From positions 62,001 through 126,000 of the forward strand of contig NZ_PGVB01000021.1 of the NCBI RefSeq assembly GCF_002860205.1: a DNA stretch of 64,000 bases, in the 5' to 3' direction. Made by a program: the position numbers and the translations under genes. Shown here piece by piece: positions 10,211 through 17,869 of the stretch (position 1 is its first letter; every line of letters starts with the position of its first letter). The DNA is from Bacillus sp. T33-2. Lineage in GTDB: Bacteria; Bacillota; Bacilli; Bacillales; Cytobacillaceae. The notes under the pieces were generated by a model that saw only the letters and a list, made by a program, of their open reading frames with translations, was not told where the DNA came from and made no database searches.

Positions 10211-10250
10211 AGCAAGCCCTATGCAGCTGCATAGGGGCTTGCTTTTTTTA
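10211..10250 (+). terminator. citB intrinsic terminator
   Basis: AGCAAGCCC-TATGCA and its complement form a stem of about 15 bp, with one bulged G and a short loop, followed by seven T. Confidence 0.9.
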
Positions 10251-10630
10251 TCTTTATCCAACAAAAGAAAAATATTCCATTGGATCGCGCAGATTGAGCT
10301 TCTGTTGAAAAAGGCCTTAAAGGAAGCTGGAAGACTGAAGAGAGAAGAATAGGTCAAAATGGTCATTTCACAAATAATATCGAAAAAAATTGCCGGCCGC
10401 TCTGGAGACCAGCTTTTTTTGTTTACTTCCCTGGGATTCTTCGGATCTTTCTTTTGTGGTGATTTGAAGCTGGTCAGGCAAATTCTCCCGCTATATACGG
10501 TGTGTTATGTACACTGTTTGCTGTTTTGTCACATTTCGGCCCGGTTTTAATATCTTATCAACTTTATTTTATCTCATTATTTAGGTTAAAATACTGCTAA
10601 GGTCGATTACATAACAGAAGGGGGAACACC
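10251..10630. other. Gene-free stretch between citB and yneN
   Basis: About 380 nt without a supportable gene. A plus-strand frame at about 10270-10350 encodes a short Lys/Glu-rich tail with no start or RBS. A hairpin CTGG-AGA-CCAG before seven T lies near 10404-10422. A promoter for yneN should lie near 10560-10610 but no clear box pair is visible. Confidence 0.4.
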
Positions 10631-11152
10631 ATCATCAAAAAAATTGTACCTGTTGCCGTCCTCGTTGTCTTGTTGACTATAGTCATTGTGCAGGCAATGG
10701 GAAAGGACGACACGCTGGTAGCCTCAAGTAATGCCAAATTAGTTGAAATCGGCGCATCAGCTCCGAATTTCACCCTGTCCGACCTATCTGGCAAGGCAGT
10801 GGATCTGTCTGATTATAAAGGCAGGAAGGTTATGCTGAACTTCTGGGCGACCTGGTGTGGACCATGTAAAGCTGAAATGCCGGCCATGCAAGAGCTATAT
10901 ACAAAAATGAACGGAGAAATCGAAATTCTTGCCGTTAATATGGACCCTAAAAATGACGTTGCGGGATATGTAGCTGAACATGGGTTAACTTTCCCCGTTT
11001 TGCTTGACGAATCTGAACAAGTGAGTAAGGCATATTCAATTTTTTCGATTCCGACCAGTTTTTTTATCGATGAACAAGGAATAATCCGCCAAAAGCACAA
11101 TGGCTCGATGACATTGGAACAAATGGAAGAATACGTTCATAAGCTGAAGTAA
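10631..11152 (+). CDS. yneN: Membrane-anchored thioredoxin-like protein (YneN/ResA type), non-AUG start
   Basis: A thiol-disulfide oxidoreductase of about 173 residues. It has an N-terminal signal anchor (KKIVPVAVLVVLLTIVIV), an AhpC/TSA-redoxin domain and the active site WCGPC (Cys76, Cys79), so the catalytic domain faces outside. The anchor clearly begins upstream of the first standard start codon (TTG 10670). The only RBS, AAGGGGG ending at 10624, sits 6 nt before ATC 10631 and 9 nt before ATC 10634. Initiation is therefore at AUC, or an ATG has been altered. Position after citB matches B. subtilis yneN. It probably reduces or isomerises extracytoplasmic disulfides. Confidence 0.82.
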   Translation: MIKKIVPVAVLVVLLTIVIVQAMGKDDTLVASSNAKLVEIGASAPNFTLSDLSGKAVDLSDYKGRKVMLNFWATWCGPCKAEMPAMQELYTKMNGEIEILAVNMDPKNDVAGYVAEHGLTFPVLLDESEQVSKAYSIFSIPTSFFIDEQGIIRQKHNGSMTLEQMEEYVHKLK

Positions 11153-11304
11153 TGGCATCAGGCTAAGCCCTGGTGTCTTTTTTAATTAATTATTGTGCTG
11201 GGTGTCCGTTGCTGAAAGTCCATATTGTTAAAATTTTACTCGTGAAATCCATTTTACATCGGGGTAAAGACATTTAGGTTATAATTTTCAAAAAGTTGTA
11301 ATAA

Positions 11305-11319
11305 TTGAAACCGTTTCCG
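11305..11319. promoter_or_regulatory. Candidate cre (CcpA) site upstream of fbpB-like gene
   Basis: TTGAAACCGTTTCCG fits the cre consensus WTGNAANCGNWNNCW at all but the last position. A TACAAT -10 lies at 11334-11339. CcpA binding is inferred. An overlapping A/T-rich tract could also be a degenerate Fur box, which cannot be decided here. Confidence 0.35.
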
Positions 11320-11363
11320 GACATAATAACTGTTACAATGATATTAAAGGAAGGTGAGCCCTA

Positions 11364-11495
11364 ATGAGAAAGCCGCGAAAACGTTCTTTTGAAGAACTTG
11401 TTTTGGAAAATAAACGCCAGATTTTAAACGATCGTGCCGCTATGGAAAAGCTTGAAGCCCGACTTGAACAAAAACGGCTTGGCAAAGCTGAATAA
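11364..11495 (+). CDS. Small basic protein, FbpB-like
   Basis: A 43-residue basic protein (MRKPRKRSFEELVLENK start, heptad-like helix after it) resembling the Fur-regulated basic protein B family. In B. subtilis FbpB is thought to assist the small RNA FsrA in iron sparing. An AAGGAAGGTGAG RBS lies upstream of the ATG. It lies between yneN and sspN. I saw no convincing Fur box, so iron control is not supported by sequence alone. Confidence 0.65.
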   Translation: MRKPRKRSFEELVLENKRQILNDRAAMEKLEARLEQKRLGKAE

Positions 11496-11561
11496 TTTCA
11501 GTCTTTTCCATTAATGTTTCCTCCATGGCCAGGAAAAACTATGGTCAAAGGGGGAGTTTAT

Positions 11562-11705
11562 ATGGGAAATCCAAAGCGAGACAGCAAGCATTTTGTTCCA
11601 AGCCACCTCGGAACACAACCTAGAGGGTTCGGCGGAAACAAAGGAAAAAAAATGCAGGACACATCAGGTGAACACGCACAGGTGATCCAGACTAAAGGTG
11701 AATGA
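11562..11705 (+). CDS. sspN: Small acid-soluble spore protein N
   Basis: A 47-residue spore core protein with the SspN hallmarks [19 protein letters not shown] and the QVIQTKGE end. ATG 11562 follows AAAGGGGGAG; earlier in-frame starts lack an RBS. In B. subtilis sspN and tlp form a forespore operon. Here a terminator at 11720-11744 separates them, so read-through or a second promoter would be needed. Confidence 0.92.
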   Translation: MGNPKRDSKHFVPSHLGTQPRGFGGNKGKKMQDTSGEHAQVIQTKGE

Positions 11706-11719
11706 AATAATTGCGCAAA

Positions 11720-11744
11720 CCCGCCCAATATGTGGCGGGTTTTT
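11720..11744 (+). terminator. sspN terminator
   Basis: CCCGCC, 8-nt loop, GGCGGG, then five T. Confidence 0.85.
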
Positions 11745-11845
11745 AGCTTTACTTCGGTGAAAATTTCTTTCCATGTGTTCCACAGTCATATTTTTTTGCA
11801 GCAGAAGCAAACTAACTCTGTATTTTTACAAAAGGAGGCATCAAA

Positions 11846-12085
11846 ATGGCAGGCGGTAAGAACTTGACTCCGAAGCCGGATGACAGAAGTGACAATGTTG
11901 AAAAACTGCAATCGATGATTGTGCATACCATAGAAAATATGGAAGAAGCGGAGGAATCTTTGCAGTTTTCCTCACCAGAGGAGCGCGCACAGATTGAAGC
12001 CAAAAATGAAAGGCGCCAGGAAAGCCTGGAATCCCTGCGACAAGAAGTAAGAGATGAGTTTAATGCCCGGCACAACCAGCCTTAA
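11846..12085 (+). CDS. tlp: Small acid-soluble spore protein Tlp
   Basis: A 79-residue acidic helical protein beginning MAGGKNLTPKPDDRSDNVEK, with the MI..TIENMEEAEE helix of Tlp. It was named thioredoxin-like protein but has no CxxC and is a forespore SASP. It has an AAAGGAGG RBS. The order sspN-tlp is conserved with B. subtilis (83 residues there). Confidence 0.92.
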   Translation: MAGGKNLTPKPDDRSDNVEKLQSMIVHTIENMEEAEESLQFSSPEERAQIEAKNERRQESLESLRQEVRDEFNARHNQP

Positions 12086-12105
12086 TCGATATTAATGACA
12101 TGATT

Positions 12106-12129
12106 CCCGCCGCTTGAGGCGGGTTTTTT
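12106..12129 (+). terminator. tlp terminator
   Basis: CCCGCC, 6-nt loop, GGCGGG, then six T. Confidence 0.88.
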
Positions 12130-12204
12130 CAATTCAGGGCATTAGTTATGGTAAGATAACTGTTATGGGATCAGGATAAATAATATTTAAAGAAGTGATA
12201 AGAA

Positions 12205-14529
12205 ATGGAACTTTTTCAACTGAATAAAGAAGATGTGGTGAAGCAGATCCTGAAATGGGAGCAAGAATTGGACAGCCATGGAGTTATTGCTGATGAAGGA
12301 CTGCTATTTTCATATATAAAATCCCTTCCAGAATCCGTCTACCCGAGGGAACTGTCCCAATTGCTTTCTCTTGCGGCACTCTCCCTTTCTGCAAAAAGCA
12401 TGAAAAAAGAGAATGTCGTTGGCTGGATGGAAAAGGCACTGGTATTGGACCCTGAAAACAAGCGTGCGAATAGCTTTCTAGCGCAAAATGAATGGAAAAG
12501 CAAAGCGGCACTTTTCGAAACCCTCGCTTTCCCGCCTATCAGGGAAACGGACAATAGGGCGGCGAAACGGAAAACGGCAGAACAATATATTGATATCTGC
12601 CGGCAATTCTTAAACAGCGCCGAGGATCATCTGGATCAATTGGAACAGCATAAGGCCGGCTCGGACAACGATACAACAGACAAGTACGATTCCCTGATTG
12701 GATTGCTTAAGGACGGAATCGAACAAACTGCATCCCTTTTGAAAGCGGCAAAGGAATACGAACAGTCCATATCCGGTGTATTCCATACTTCGGTCCATTT
12801 TGAAGAGATGAAGCTTCACCTGCTAAGGCTTGAGGAAATCAAGTCATCGTGGTCTAGCGAATTCAATGCAGAGGAGAATGCAGACACGACAGAGACAGAC
12901 CCGCCTGAAGACTTAAAAAAAATGGTCGGGCTTGACCAGGTGAAGGACAGGGTCAACGCTTTTTACCGCTTTCTGCTTTACCAGAAAAAAAGAAAGTCGC
13001 TTGGGTTTCAAACAAAGGATGAGCTTAGCCTTAATATGATTCTGACCGGAAATCCGGGAACCGGAAAAACTTCGCTCGCCAGATTGTTCGCAAAAATTTA
13101 TCATCAACTCGGAGTGCTTCCAAGCAAGGAGGTAATCGAAACTGACCGGTCACAGCTTGTCGGGGCGTACGTTGGCCAAACGGAGGAAAATGTCCGGAAG
13201 GCCGTCGAAAGAGCCCTTGGCGGGGTTCTGTTCATTGATGAAGCCTACAGCCTAAAAAGGGAAGGCCAGTCAGGCAATGATTACGGCCAGACCGCAATTG
13301 ACACATTGGTTTCACTGATGACCGGGAGTGAATACGGTGGAAAATTTGCAGTCATTCTGGCAGGGTATCCGGAGGAAATGCGCCAGTTCCTTGATGCGAA
13401 TCAAGGCCTCCGAAGCCGGTTTCCGAACTCGAACCAGTTTGAGCTTCCTGATTATACAAATGGGCAGCTTCTATCAATAGCAGAGCAGGCTGCGCTTGAC
13501 AATGATTATGTGCTTAGTGGGGACGCCAAGCTGGAGCTTGAGAAACGAATTGAAAAAGAGCGCGTCGATGACACGTTTGGCAACGCACGGACCGTAATCA
13601 ATCTCGTGCGCGAAGCAATTTTTAACAAGGGGGCAAAGGGAACAGAGGGAGAAAATTTCACCGCCTATACGCTCCTTGAAAAAGAAGATTTTGCCTCTGA
13701 GGAATCACGTCCTTTTGACTATACCGGGCAGCTCGGCCGTCTGGTCGGTCTTGAAAATGTGAAGGAGGAAGTCACTTCACTTGCCTCTTTTGCCAGGATG
13801 CAGCAGCTTAGAAGGGAGAAGGGGTTTCCAGCTGTCCCAATCCAATTGCATGCTGTTTTTACCGGAAATCCCGGAACAGGGAAAACAACCGTAGCGCAAA
13901 TATATTCAGGTCTTCTTAAGGAATGCGGCATGCTCAAACGGGGCCATTTAATCGTCGGAAGCCGGTCGGATTTTGTCGCCGCCTATGTTGGGCAAACAGC
14001 GATTAAAACGAAGAAAAAAATTCGCGAGGCCCTCGGCGGAGTGCTGTTTATAGATGAAGCCTATTCGCTGCTTGGACACAGTTCAGGTGATTTTGGCAAG
14101 GAGGTCATTGATACCCTAGTTGATGAAATGACAAAGCATAACGAAAACCTTGTCGTCATCCTTGCGGGTTATCCGAAAGAAATGGAGAACCTTCTCGAAA
14201 GCAATCCCGGCCTGCGGTCACGTTTTAAAAAGTTTTTCCATTATCTGGATTACTCTCCAGAAGAACTGCTGCTAATCATGGAAAATTACGCTGCCGGTTA
14301 CCAATATCAAATCACTCCAGAGGCAAAGGATTACCTGACCACTATGTTGCAAGTAACCGACACAAGCGGCAATGGGCGATTTGCAACCAATGTGATTGAC
14401 GAGGCCATACAGGCACAGGCATTCCGGCTAATGTCCGAGGCTGCGGCACCCAGTCTGACTGATGATGCGGTTTTCCTGGAAAAAGCAGATTTTCAGTCTG
14501 CGTTCAATAAAGTGAAAAAAGGGGAATAA
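12205..14529 (+). CDS. Tandem AAA ATPase of the SpoVK/CbxX-CfqX family
   Basis: A 774-residue cytoplasmic protein. The first 240 residues are helical with TPR-like character. Two CbxX/SpoVK-type AAA modules follow: Walker A GNPGTGKT at 282-289 and again at 554-561. Each is followed by an ALGGVLFIDEAYSL Walker B and a GYPxEM...NxGLRSRF sensor/arginine segment. The layout of helical N-domain plus CbxX AAA recalls EccA and SpoVK, but with the AAA module doubled. It has a weak RBS (GAAGTGAT) and a stop overlapping the next ATG, so it is coupled to yneP. The gene is inserted between tlp and yneP relative to B. subtilis. Substrate unknown. Confidence 0.8.
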   Translation: MELFQLNKEDVVKQILKWEQELDSHGVIADEGLLFSYIKSLPESVYPRELSQLLSLAALSLSAKSMKKENVVGWMEKALVLDPENKRANSFLAQNEWKSKAALFETLAFPPIRETDNRAAKRKTAEQYIDICRQFLNSAEDHLDQLEQHKAGSDNDTTDKYDSLIGLLKDGIEQTASLLKAAKEYEQSISGVFHTSVHFEEMKLHLLRLEEIKSSWSSEFNAEENADTTETDPPEDLKKMVGLDQVKDRVNAFYRFLLYQKKRKSLGFQTKDELSLNMILTGNPGTGKTSLARLFAKIYHQLGVLPSKEVIETDRSQLVGAYVGQTEENVRKAVERALGGVLFIDEAYSLKREGQSGNDYGQTAIDTLVSLMTGSEYGGKFAVILAGYPEEMRQFLDANQGLRSRFPNSNQFELPDYTNGQLLSIAEQAALDNDYVLSGDAKLELEKRIEKERVDDTFGNARTVINLVREAIFNKGAKGTEGENFTAYTLLEKEDFASEESRPFDYTGQLGRLVGLENVKEEVTSLASFARMQQLRREKGFPAVPIQLHAVFTGNPGTGKTTVAQIYSGLLKECGMLKRGHLIVGSRSDFVAAYVGQTAIKTKKKIREALGGVLFIDEAYSLLGHSSGDFGKEVIDTLVDEMTKHNENLVVILAGYPKEMENLLESNPGLRSRFKKFFHYLDYSPEELLLIMENYAAGYQYQITPEAKDYLTTMLQVTDTSGNGRFATNVIDEAIQAQAFRLMSEAAAPSLTDDAVFLEKADFQSAFNKVKKGE

Positions 14530-14531
14530 TG

Positions 14532-14969
14532 ATGCACATTTCAACTAAAGAAATTGAAGTCCGCTATGCCGAAACAGACCAGATGGGCGTTGTCTATCAT
14601 GCAAATTATTTAATCTGGATGGAGCTTGGGCGCACAAAACTGATTGAAGACCTTGGCTTTAACTATGCCCGGATGGAGGAGGAAGGGGTCATTTCACCGG
14701 TGATCGATATTCAAGCTTCATATAAAAAACCCGTAAGATATGGTGAAAAAACGACGATAAAAACGTGGATTGCCGAGTACGATGGCATGCGTGTGTGTTA
14801 TGGATATGAGATATATAATGAAGCGGGAGAATTGTCACTCACTGGGATGTCGAAGCATGTTTGCGTGAAAAAGGAGAGCTTCCGGCCGATTTCCATCAAG
14901 AGGTGCTTCCCAGACTGGCATGAAGCATATAACCGTGCGAAACGACAGCCAGAAGATGGCCGGGGGTAA
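14532..14969 (+). CDS. yneP: Acyl-CoA thioesterase of the YbgC/4HBT hotdog family
   Basis: A 145-residue hotdog-fold hydrolase expected to cleave small acyl-CoA or hydroxybenzoyl-CoA type thioesters. Key features are VRYAETDQMGVVYHANYL, with the catalytic Asp in the TDQMG turn, and a SYKKPVRYGE strand. ATG 14529 overlaps the preceding stop. ATG 14532 gives better spacing (7 nt) from GGGG, so I chose it. Synteny with B. subtilis yneP-yneQ supports the name. The physiological substrate is not known. Confidence 0.85.
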   Translation: MHISTKEIEVRYAETDQMGVVYHANYLIWMELGRTKLIEDLGFNYARMEEEGVISPVIDIQASYKKPVRYGEKTTIKTWIAEYDGMRVCYGYEIYNEAGELSLTGMSKHVCVKKESFRPISIKRCFPDWHEAYNRAKRQPEDGRG

Positions 14970-14975
14970 CTGGAC

Positions 14976-15266
14976 ATGGCCTTCGGGATCTCAAGGGATC
15001 AACTGAATGACTGGAAGAAGAAAATGGAAAAGGGTGAGATTGCTTTTCTGACGCATTACTGGCTGGACGACCGTTTCCCAGGCTGCAAAACTGTTACGAA
15101 GGCAGGCTGCAACGACCTGTCAAAGCTGATTGAATGGGGAAAACATTATGGCCTCAAGCCTGAATGGATCCATCAGAGGAAAAACGGCTATCCACATTTT
15201 GACCTGCTGGGTGAGAGGCAGAAGGAAATCTTAAGAAGTGAAGGACTGGACGACCATATTTGGTAA
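14976..15266 (+). CDS. yneQ: Conserved hypothetical protein YneQ
   Basis: A 96-residue soluble protein rich in Trp, His and Lys, matching YneQ in length and position between yneP and yneR. Two Cys (CKTVTKAGC) lie about residues 36-44. The start follows GGGGGT by 9 nt. No domain of known function is recognised. Confidence 0.75.
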   Translation: MAFGISRDQLNDWKKKMEKGEIAFLTHYWLDDRFPGCKTVTKAGCNDLSKLIEWGKHYGLKPEWIHQRKNGYPHFDLLGERQKEILRSEGLDDHIW

Positions 15267-15272
15267 AAACAA

Positions 15273-15303
15273 AAAAGCAGGCGCGGCGGCGACTGCTTTT
15301 TCT
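15273..15303 (+). terminator. yneQ terminator
   Basis: AAAAAGCAG pairs with CTGCTTTTT around a 12-nt GC-rich loop. It lies between converging yneQ and yneR and may serve both. Confidence 0.75.
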
Positions 15304-15313
15304 ATAGCGATAC

Positions 15314-15607
15314 TTAATGGTTTGCATAATTGAAAACGGGTTCGTTTGCAGCCTTATTAAAACCTACCTCTAGGTCATGATTGTCAAAATACCACATGTC
15401 TTTTTCCTCAATATAGTAGGTTATGCCGTTTTTCTCGGACTTCGCACCTATATCGGCAGGCTCTTCATTCGAGACACCGAGTGAAAATCCCTGCTGAACG
15501 GTGCTGCAGCCACCGTAGCGGGCAAAAAAACGGACATAGCTGCCTTTTTCCAGGTCCATTTCATTTTCATACCAGGCCGCTGCCTCATCACTTACTACAA
15601 TTTTCAT
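15314..15607 (-). CDS. yneR: HesB/IscA-family protein YneR (Cys form)
   Basis: A 97-residue A-type iron-sulfur-like domain protein. The conserved strand-turn VRFFARYGGC...GFSLGV carries Cys at the position equivalent to the selenocysteine of the 17129-17419 gene. The C-terminal CGC of true IscA is absent, so cluster assembly is doubtful. It has a GGAGGGA RBS. The order yneP-yneQ-yneR matches B. subtilis. Confidence 0.82.
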   Translation of the reverse strand: MKIVVSDEAAAWYENEMDLEKGSYVRFFARYGGCSTVQQGFSLGVSNEEPADIGAKSEKNGITYYIEEKDMWYFDNHDLEVGFNKAANEPVFNYANH

Positions 15608-15782
15608 GATAGGACTCCCTCCAAGTTGCGATAATTTAATTATAGAAGATATATATAAGGTATGTCGAACTTTCTGCTGCAAAAGCCCTTTGTTAAGTTT
15701 TCATAAAAGGGCCATTTTCATGCGCTATAACCTGTTTCCTGTTGACGGAAAAAACTCTTCGGCAAATGTGGAGAGTCTTTAC

Positions 15783-16943
15783 TTATCTATTCAACTGGCT
15801 GGTCATGTGCAGCATGATTTCCCCGTACTTTGCTTCTGCGTTGGGCATTCCGAACATGCCGGCATCCTGGAGGGGGACAACCTGATAATTTCTTTGTCTG
15901 TGGCTGGCTACATACGTTGGCATAAATTGTGGGTTGGAAAGCGTTATTCTGTTGCCATTTGGTCCAATATGCTTCGTGATCTCAACTGAAGCCATCCCTC
16001 CTATATCTTTATAATCCCTGACTTGCCCTGATAAAAAGTTTCCTAATGAAAAGACAACCAGGGCCTGTCTGCCGTCAACTGTTTCCATCCATTCAATAGG
16101 CTGCAGCACATGGGGATGATGGCCAAAAATGACGTCTACTCCCTGGTCGACAAGGAAATGGGCGAGCTCCCGCTGATAGTCATTCGGCTGGCGCTGATAT
16201 TCGTTGCCCCAGTGAATGCTCATCACTATGACATCCGCCTCTTGTCTGGCACGGGTGATTTCCTCCTGCATGATGCCTTTGTCAATGAGGTTGACGAGAA
16301 AATCCTTGCCCTCCGGGACAGGAATCCCGTTTGTCCCGTACGTATAAGACAGGAAAGCAATTCTGACACCATTTTTATTCAGGATCCTTAAGGTTTTTCT
16401 GTCATCTTCATTTTTAAAAGCACCCACATACGGCAGGCCTGTGCTGTCCAGATACCGTATAGCGCTTTGTATTCCTCGTTCAGACTTATCGAGCGTATGG
16501 TTGTTGGCGGTCGAAACGATGTCGACTCCCGCGTCGATAAGTGCGTCACCTACCTCGCGGGGGCTGTTAAATGTCGGATAGCCCGATAGCCCGAGCTCTA
16601 CGCCCCCAAGGACTGTTTCCTGGTTGGCCAGAAGCAGGTCAGGCTTAAGGAGCTCTTCTTTTACGTGTGCGAGCATCGGCTTAAAATCATAACCATTATT
16701 TGTTTGGGCATCCATGTAAACTGTATCGTGGATCAGGATATCACCGATTGCCGCAATCGCCACTTTTTCCTCTGCATGCTTTCCACTTACCGACAGGCTG
16801 CGCCCTTGATGGAAGACGGGGTTTCTCGCTTTGGCATCAACTTGTACTGCCGATTCTCTGTACATGCTATAAACAAGGGCTGCCGCCGACAAAATTAAAA
16901 CAAAACTGATAACGGTCAGAATTATGGTCTTGTTGGTATTCAT
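15783..16943 (-). CDS. CapA-family secreted/anchored metallophosphatase-like protein
   Basis: A 386-residue protein with an N-terminal signal anchor (residues 6-27), then a PGA_cap (CapA) domain. Metal-site motifs seen are AIGDILIHD, LANQETV, STANNHTLD, SIHWGNEY and GHHPHVLQ. CapA homologues take part in poly-gamma-glutamate export, but related proteins occur without that capsule. No pgsBC/capBC neighbours are present, so a capsule role is not supported. ATG 16943 follows AAAGGAGAAAGCA. Confidence 0.82.
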   Translation of the reverse strand: MNTNKTIILTVISFVLILSAAALVYSMYRESAVQVDAKARNPVFHQGRSLSVSGKHAEEKVAIAAIGDILIHDTVYMDAQTNNGYDFKPMLAHVKEELLKPDLLLANQETVLGGVELGLSGYPTFNSPREVGDALIDAGVDIVSTANNHTLDKSERGIQSAIRYLDSTGLPYVGAFKNEDDRKTLRILNKNGVRIAFLSYTYGTNGIPVPEGKDFLVNLIDKGIMQEEITRARQEADVIVMSIHWGNEYQRQPNDYQRELAHFLVDQGVDVIFGHHPHVLQPIEWMETVDGRQALVVFSLGNFLSGQVRDYKDIGGMASVEITKHIGPNGNRITLSNPQFMPTYVASHRQRNYQVVPLQDAGMFGMPNAEAKYGEIMLHMTSQLNR

Positions 16944-17128
16944 TGCTTTCTCCTTTGGACGGGACTCTTTCCAAGCCCCTAAGGATAATATATTATATTT
17001 TTGGTGCAAAATGGATGAATTGTGATAAATTTTTCTTAATTCTGTCGCAAAATCTATTATTTTGTATTTGTGTCGGCATGATGTATATTGGGTATAACAT
17101 TAGTGAAGGCAATCAGCGAGGTGAGTTT

Positions 17129-17419
17129 ATGTTTAAATTAACCGGGAGCGCCTATAATATTCTTGAACAGGCGCTCAAAAAAGAAAAGCAGAACGAGGAA
17201 GAACAACTGTATGTCCGGGTTGCAATGGGCATCGGCTGAGGAGGCCCTCAGCTTAAGCTGTCTCTGGAAGAGCAGCCGTTGCCTGAAGACCGTACTTTTG
17301 AAATTGAGGACATATCGATCCTGATAAACGAAAAGGACAAGGTTTATTTCGAGAATACAAAGCTGGACTATGTAAAAGATGTTTTCGGGTCCGGGCGGTT
17401 TCAGCTGTTGAAGGTGTGA
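17129..17419 (+). CDS. HesB-like selenoprotein (in-frame UGA = Sec37)
   Basis: A conventional reading stops at TGA 17237-17239 after 36 residues. Reading through gives 96 residues with a coherent HesB/IscA-type fold: MFKLTGSAYNILEQ, then VRVAMGIG-Sec-GGPQLKLSLEE, then DISILINEKDKVYFEN and KLDYVKDVFGSGRFQLLKV, then TGA. Sec37 lies exactly where HesB-family proteins have their first conserved Cys; yneR has Cys there. A bacterial-type SECIS hairpin starts 17 nt after the UGA, and selA is present 13 kb away. HesB-like selenoproteins are a known family; the role is probably redox or Fe-S/thiol chemistry. ATG 17129 follows GAGGTGA. Monocistronic with its own terminator. Confidence 0.88.
17257..17276 (+). 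promoter_or_regulatory. Candidate bacterial SECIS element
   Basis: GCTG (17257-17260), a bulged T (17261) and CTC (17262-17264) pair with GAG (17270-17272) and CAGC (17273-17276) around a 5-nt loop TGGAA. Seven base pairs, the 5' bulged U and a G at the second loop position fit the bacterial SECIS pattern. The loop lies 26-30 nt after the UGA. A competing palindrome CAGCTTAAGCTG (17249-17260) shares the 5' arm. Confidence 0.65.
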
Positions 17420-17462
17420 AACCGGACCAGAAACATTTCAGATTCTGGCGGCATACAATAAA

Positions 17463-17496
17463 AACAGCGGTTACCTAAAGTATCCGCTGTTTTTTC
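17463..17496 (+). terminator. Selenoprotein gene terminator
   Basis: AACAGCGG and CCGCTGTT form an 8-bp stem, partly extended by TAC/GTA inside, followed by a T-run. Confidence 0.8.
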
Positions 17497-17549
17497 GGCA
17501 AAATCTGATGACAATAAGTTAAAAAACAAGTTAATACTGGATCTTTTTT

Positions 17550-17738
17550 CTATTCCGACAGGTTTTTTTCTGTTTCTTCAAGGAAATCCAGAAGCTCATC
17601 CACCGATTTTGTAACCTTGAGGGGACGCTCGTTGGGGGCTGGATCTGTTTGATACGGGAAAAATTCTATAAGAAATTCATCCTCCGATACTGTGGTTGAG
17701 AAAAGATAGTTCTCGGTTTTTGATTTTATTTTTTCCAT
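17550..17738 (-). CDS. Small acidic hypothetical protein
   Basis: A 62-residue acidic protein (many Glu/Asp; ends EETEKNLSE) with an AAGAAGGT RBS about 9 nt before ATG 17738. It contains a beta-rich middle (SEDEFLIEFFPYQ). No family recognised. It lies between the selenoprotein gene and plsY. Confidence 0.6.
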   Translation of the reverse strand: MEKIKSKTENYLFSTTVSEDEFLIEFFPYQTDPAPNERPLKVTKSVDELLDFLEETEKNLSE

Positions 17739-17840
17739 GCAAACTACCTTCTTTCCCGATTATTTCTTAATAATTATTTTACCAATTCTTATCAAATTTT
17801 GAGCTGGGTTTTATGACAATCTGTTGAATTCAATTGATAA

Positions 17841-17868
17841 AGGCCTCCAAATAGATGGAGGCCTTTTT
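17841..17868. terminator. plsY terminator (bidirectional hairpin)
   Basis: AGGCCTCCA and TGGAGGCCT form a 9-bp perfect stem with a 6-nt loop. There are T-runs on both strands, longer on the plus strand. It ends just before plsY. Confidence 0.75.
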
Positions 17869-17869
17869 G

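Noticed and set aside
10359..10550. 63-codon hydrophobic frame after citB
   Set aside because: No RBS, no family resemblance, and it spans a hairpin plus T-run.
17129..17239. Complete 36-residue gene ending at TGA 17239
   Set aside because: Coding of HesB type continues in frame for 59 codons after the UGA and the UGA aligns with the family Cys, so the stop reading is wrong.
17235..17252. Hairpin GCTGAGG/CCTCAGC that includes the UGA
   Set aside because: It buries the UGA in the stem and has the wrong distance for a SECIS; the 17257-17276 hairpin fits better. It may be a competing fold.
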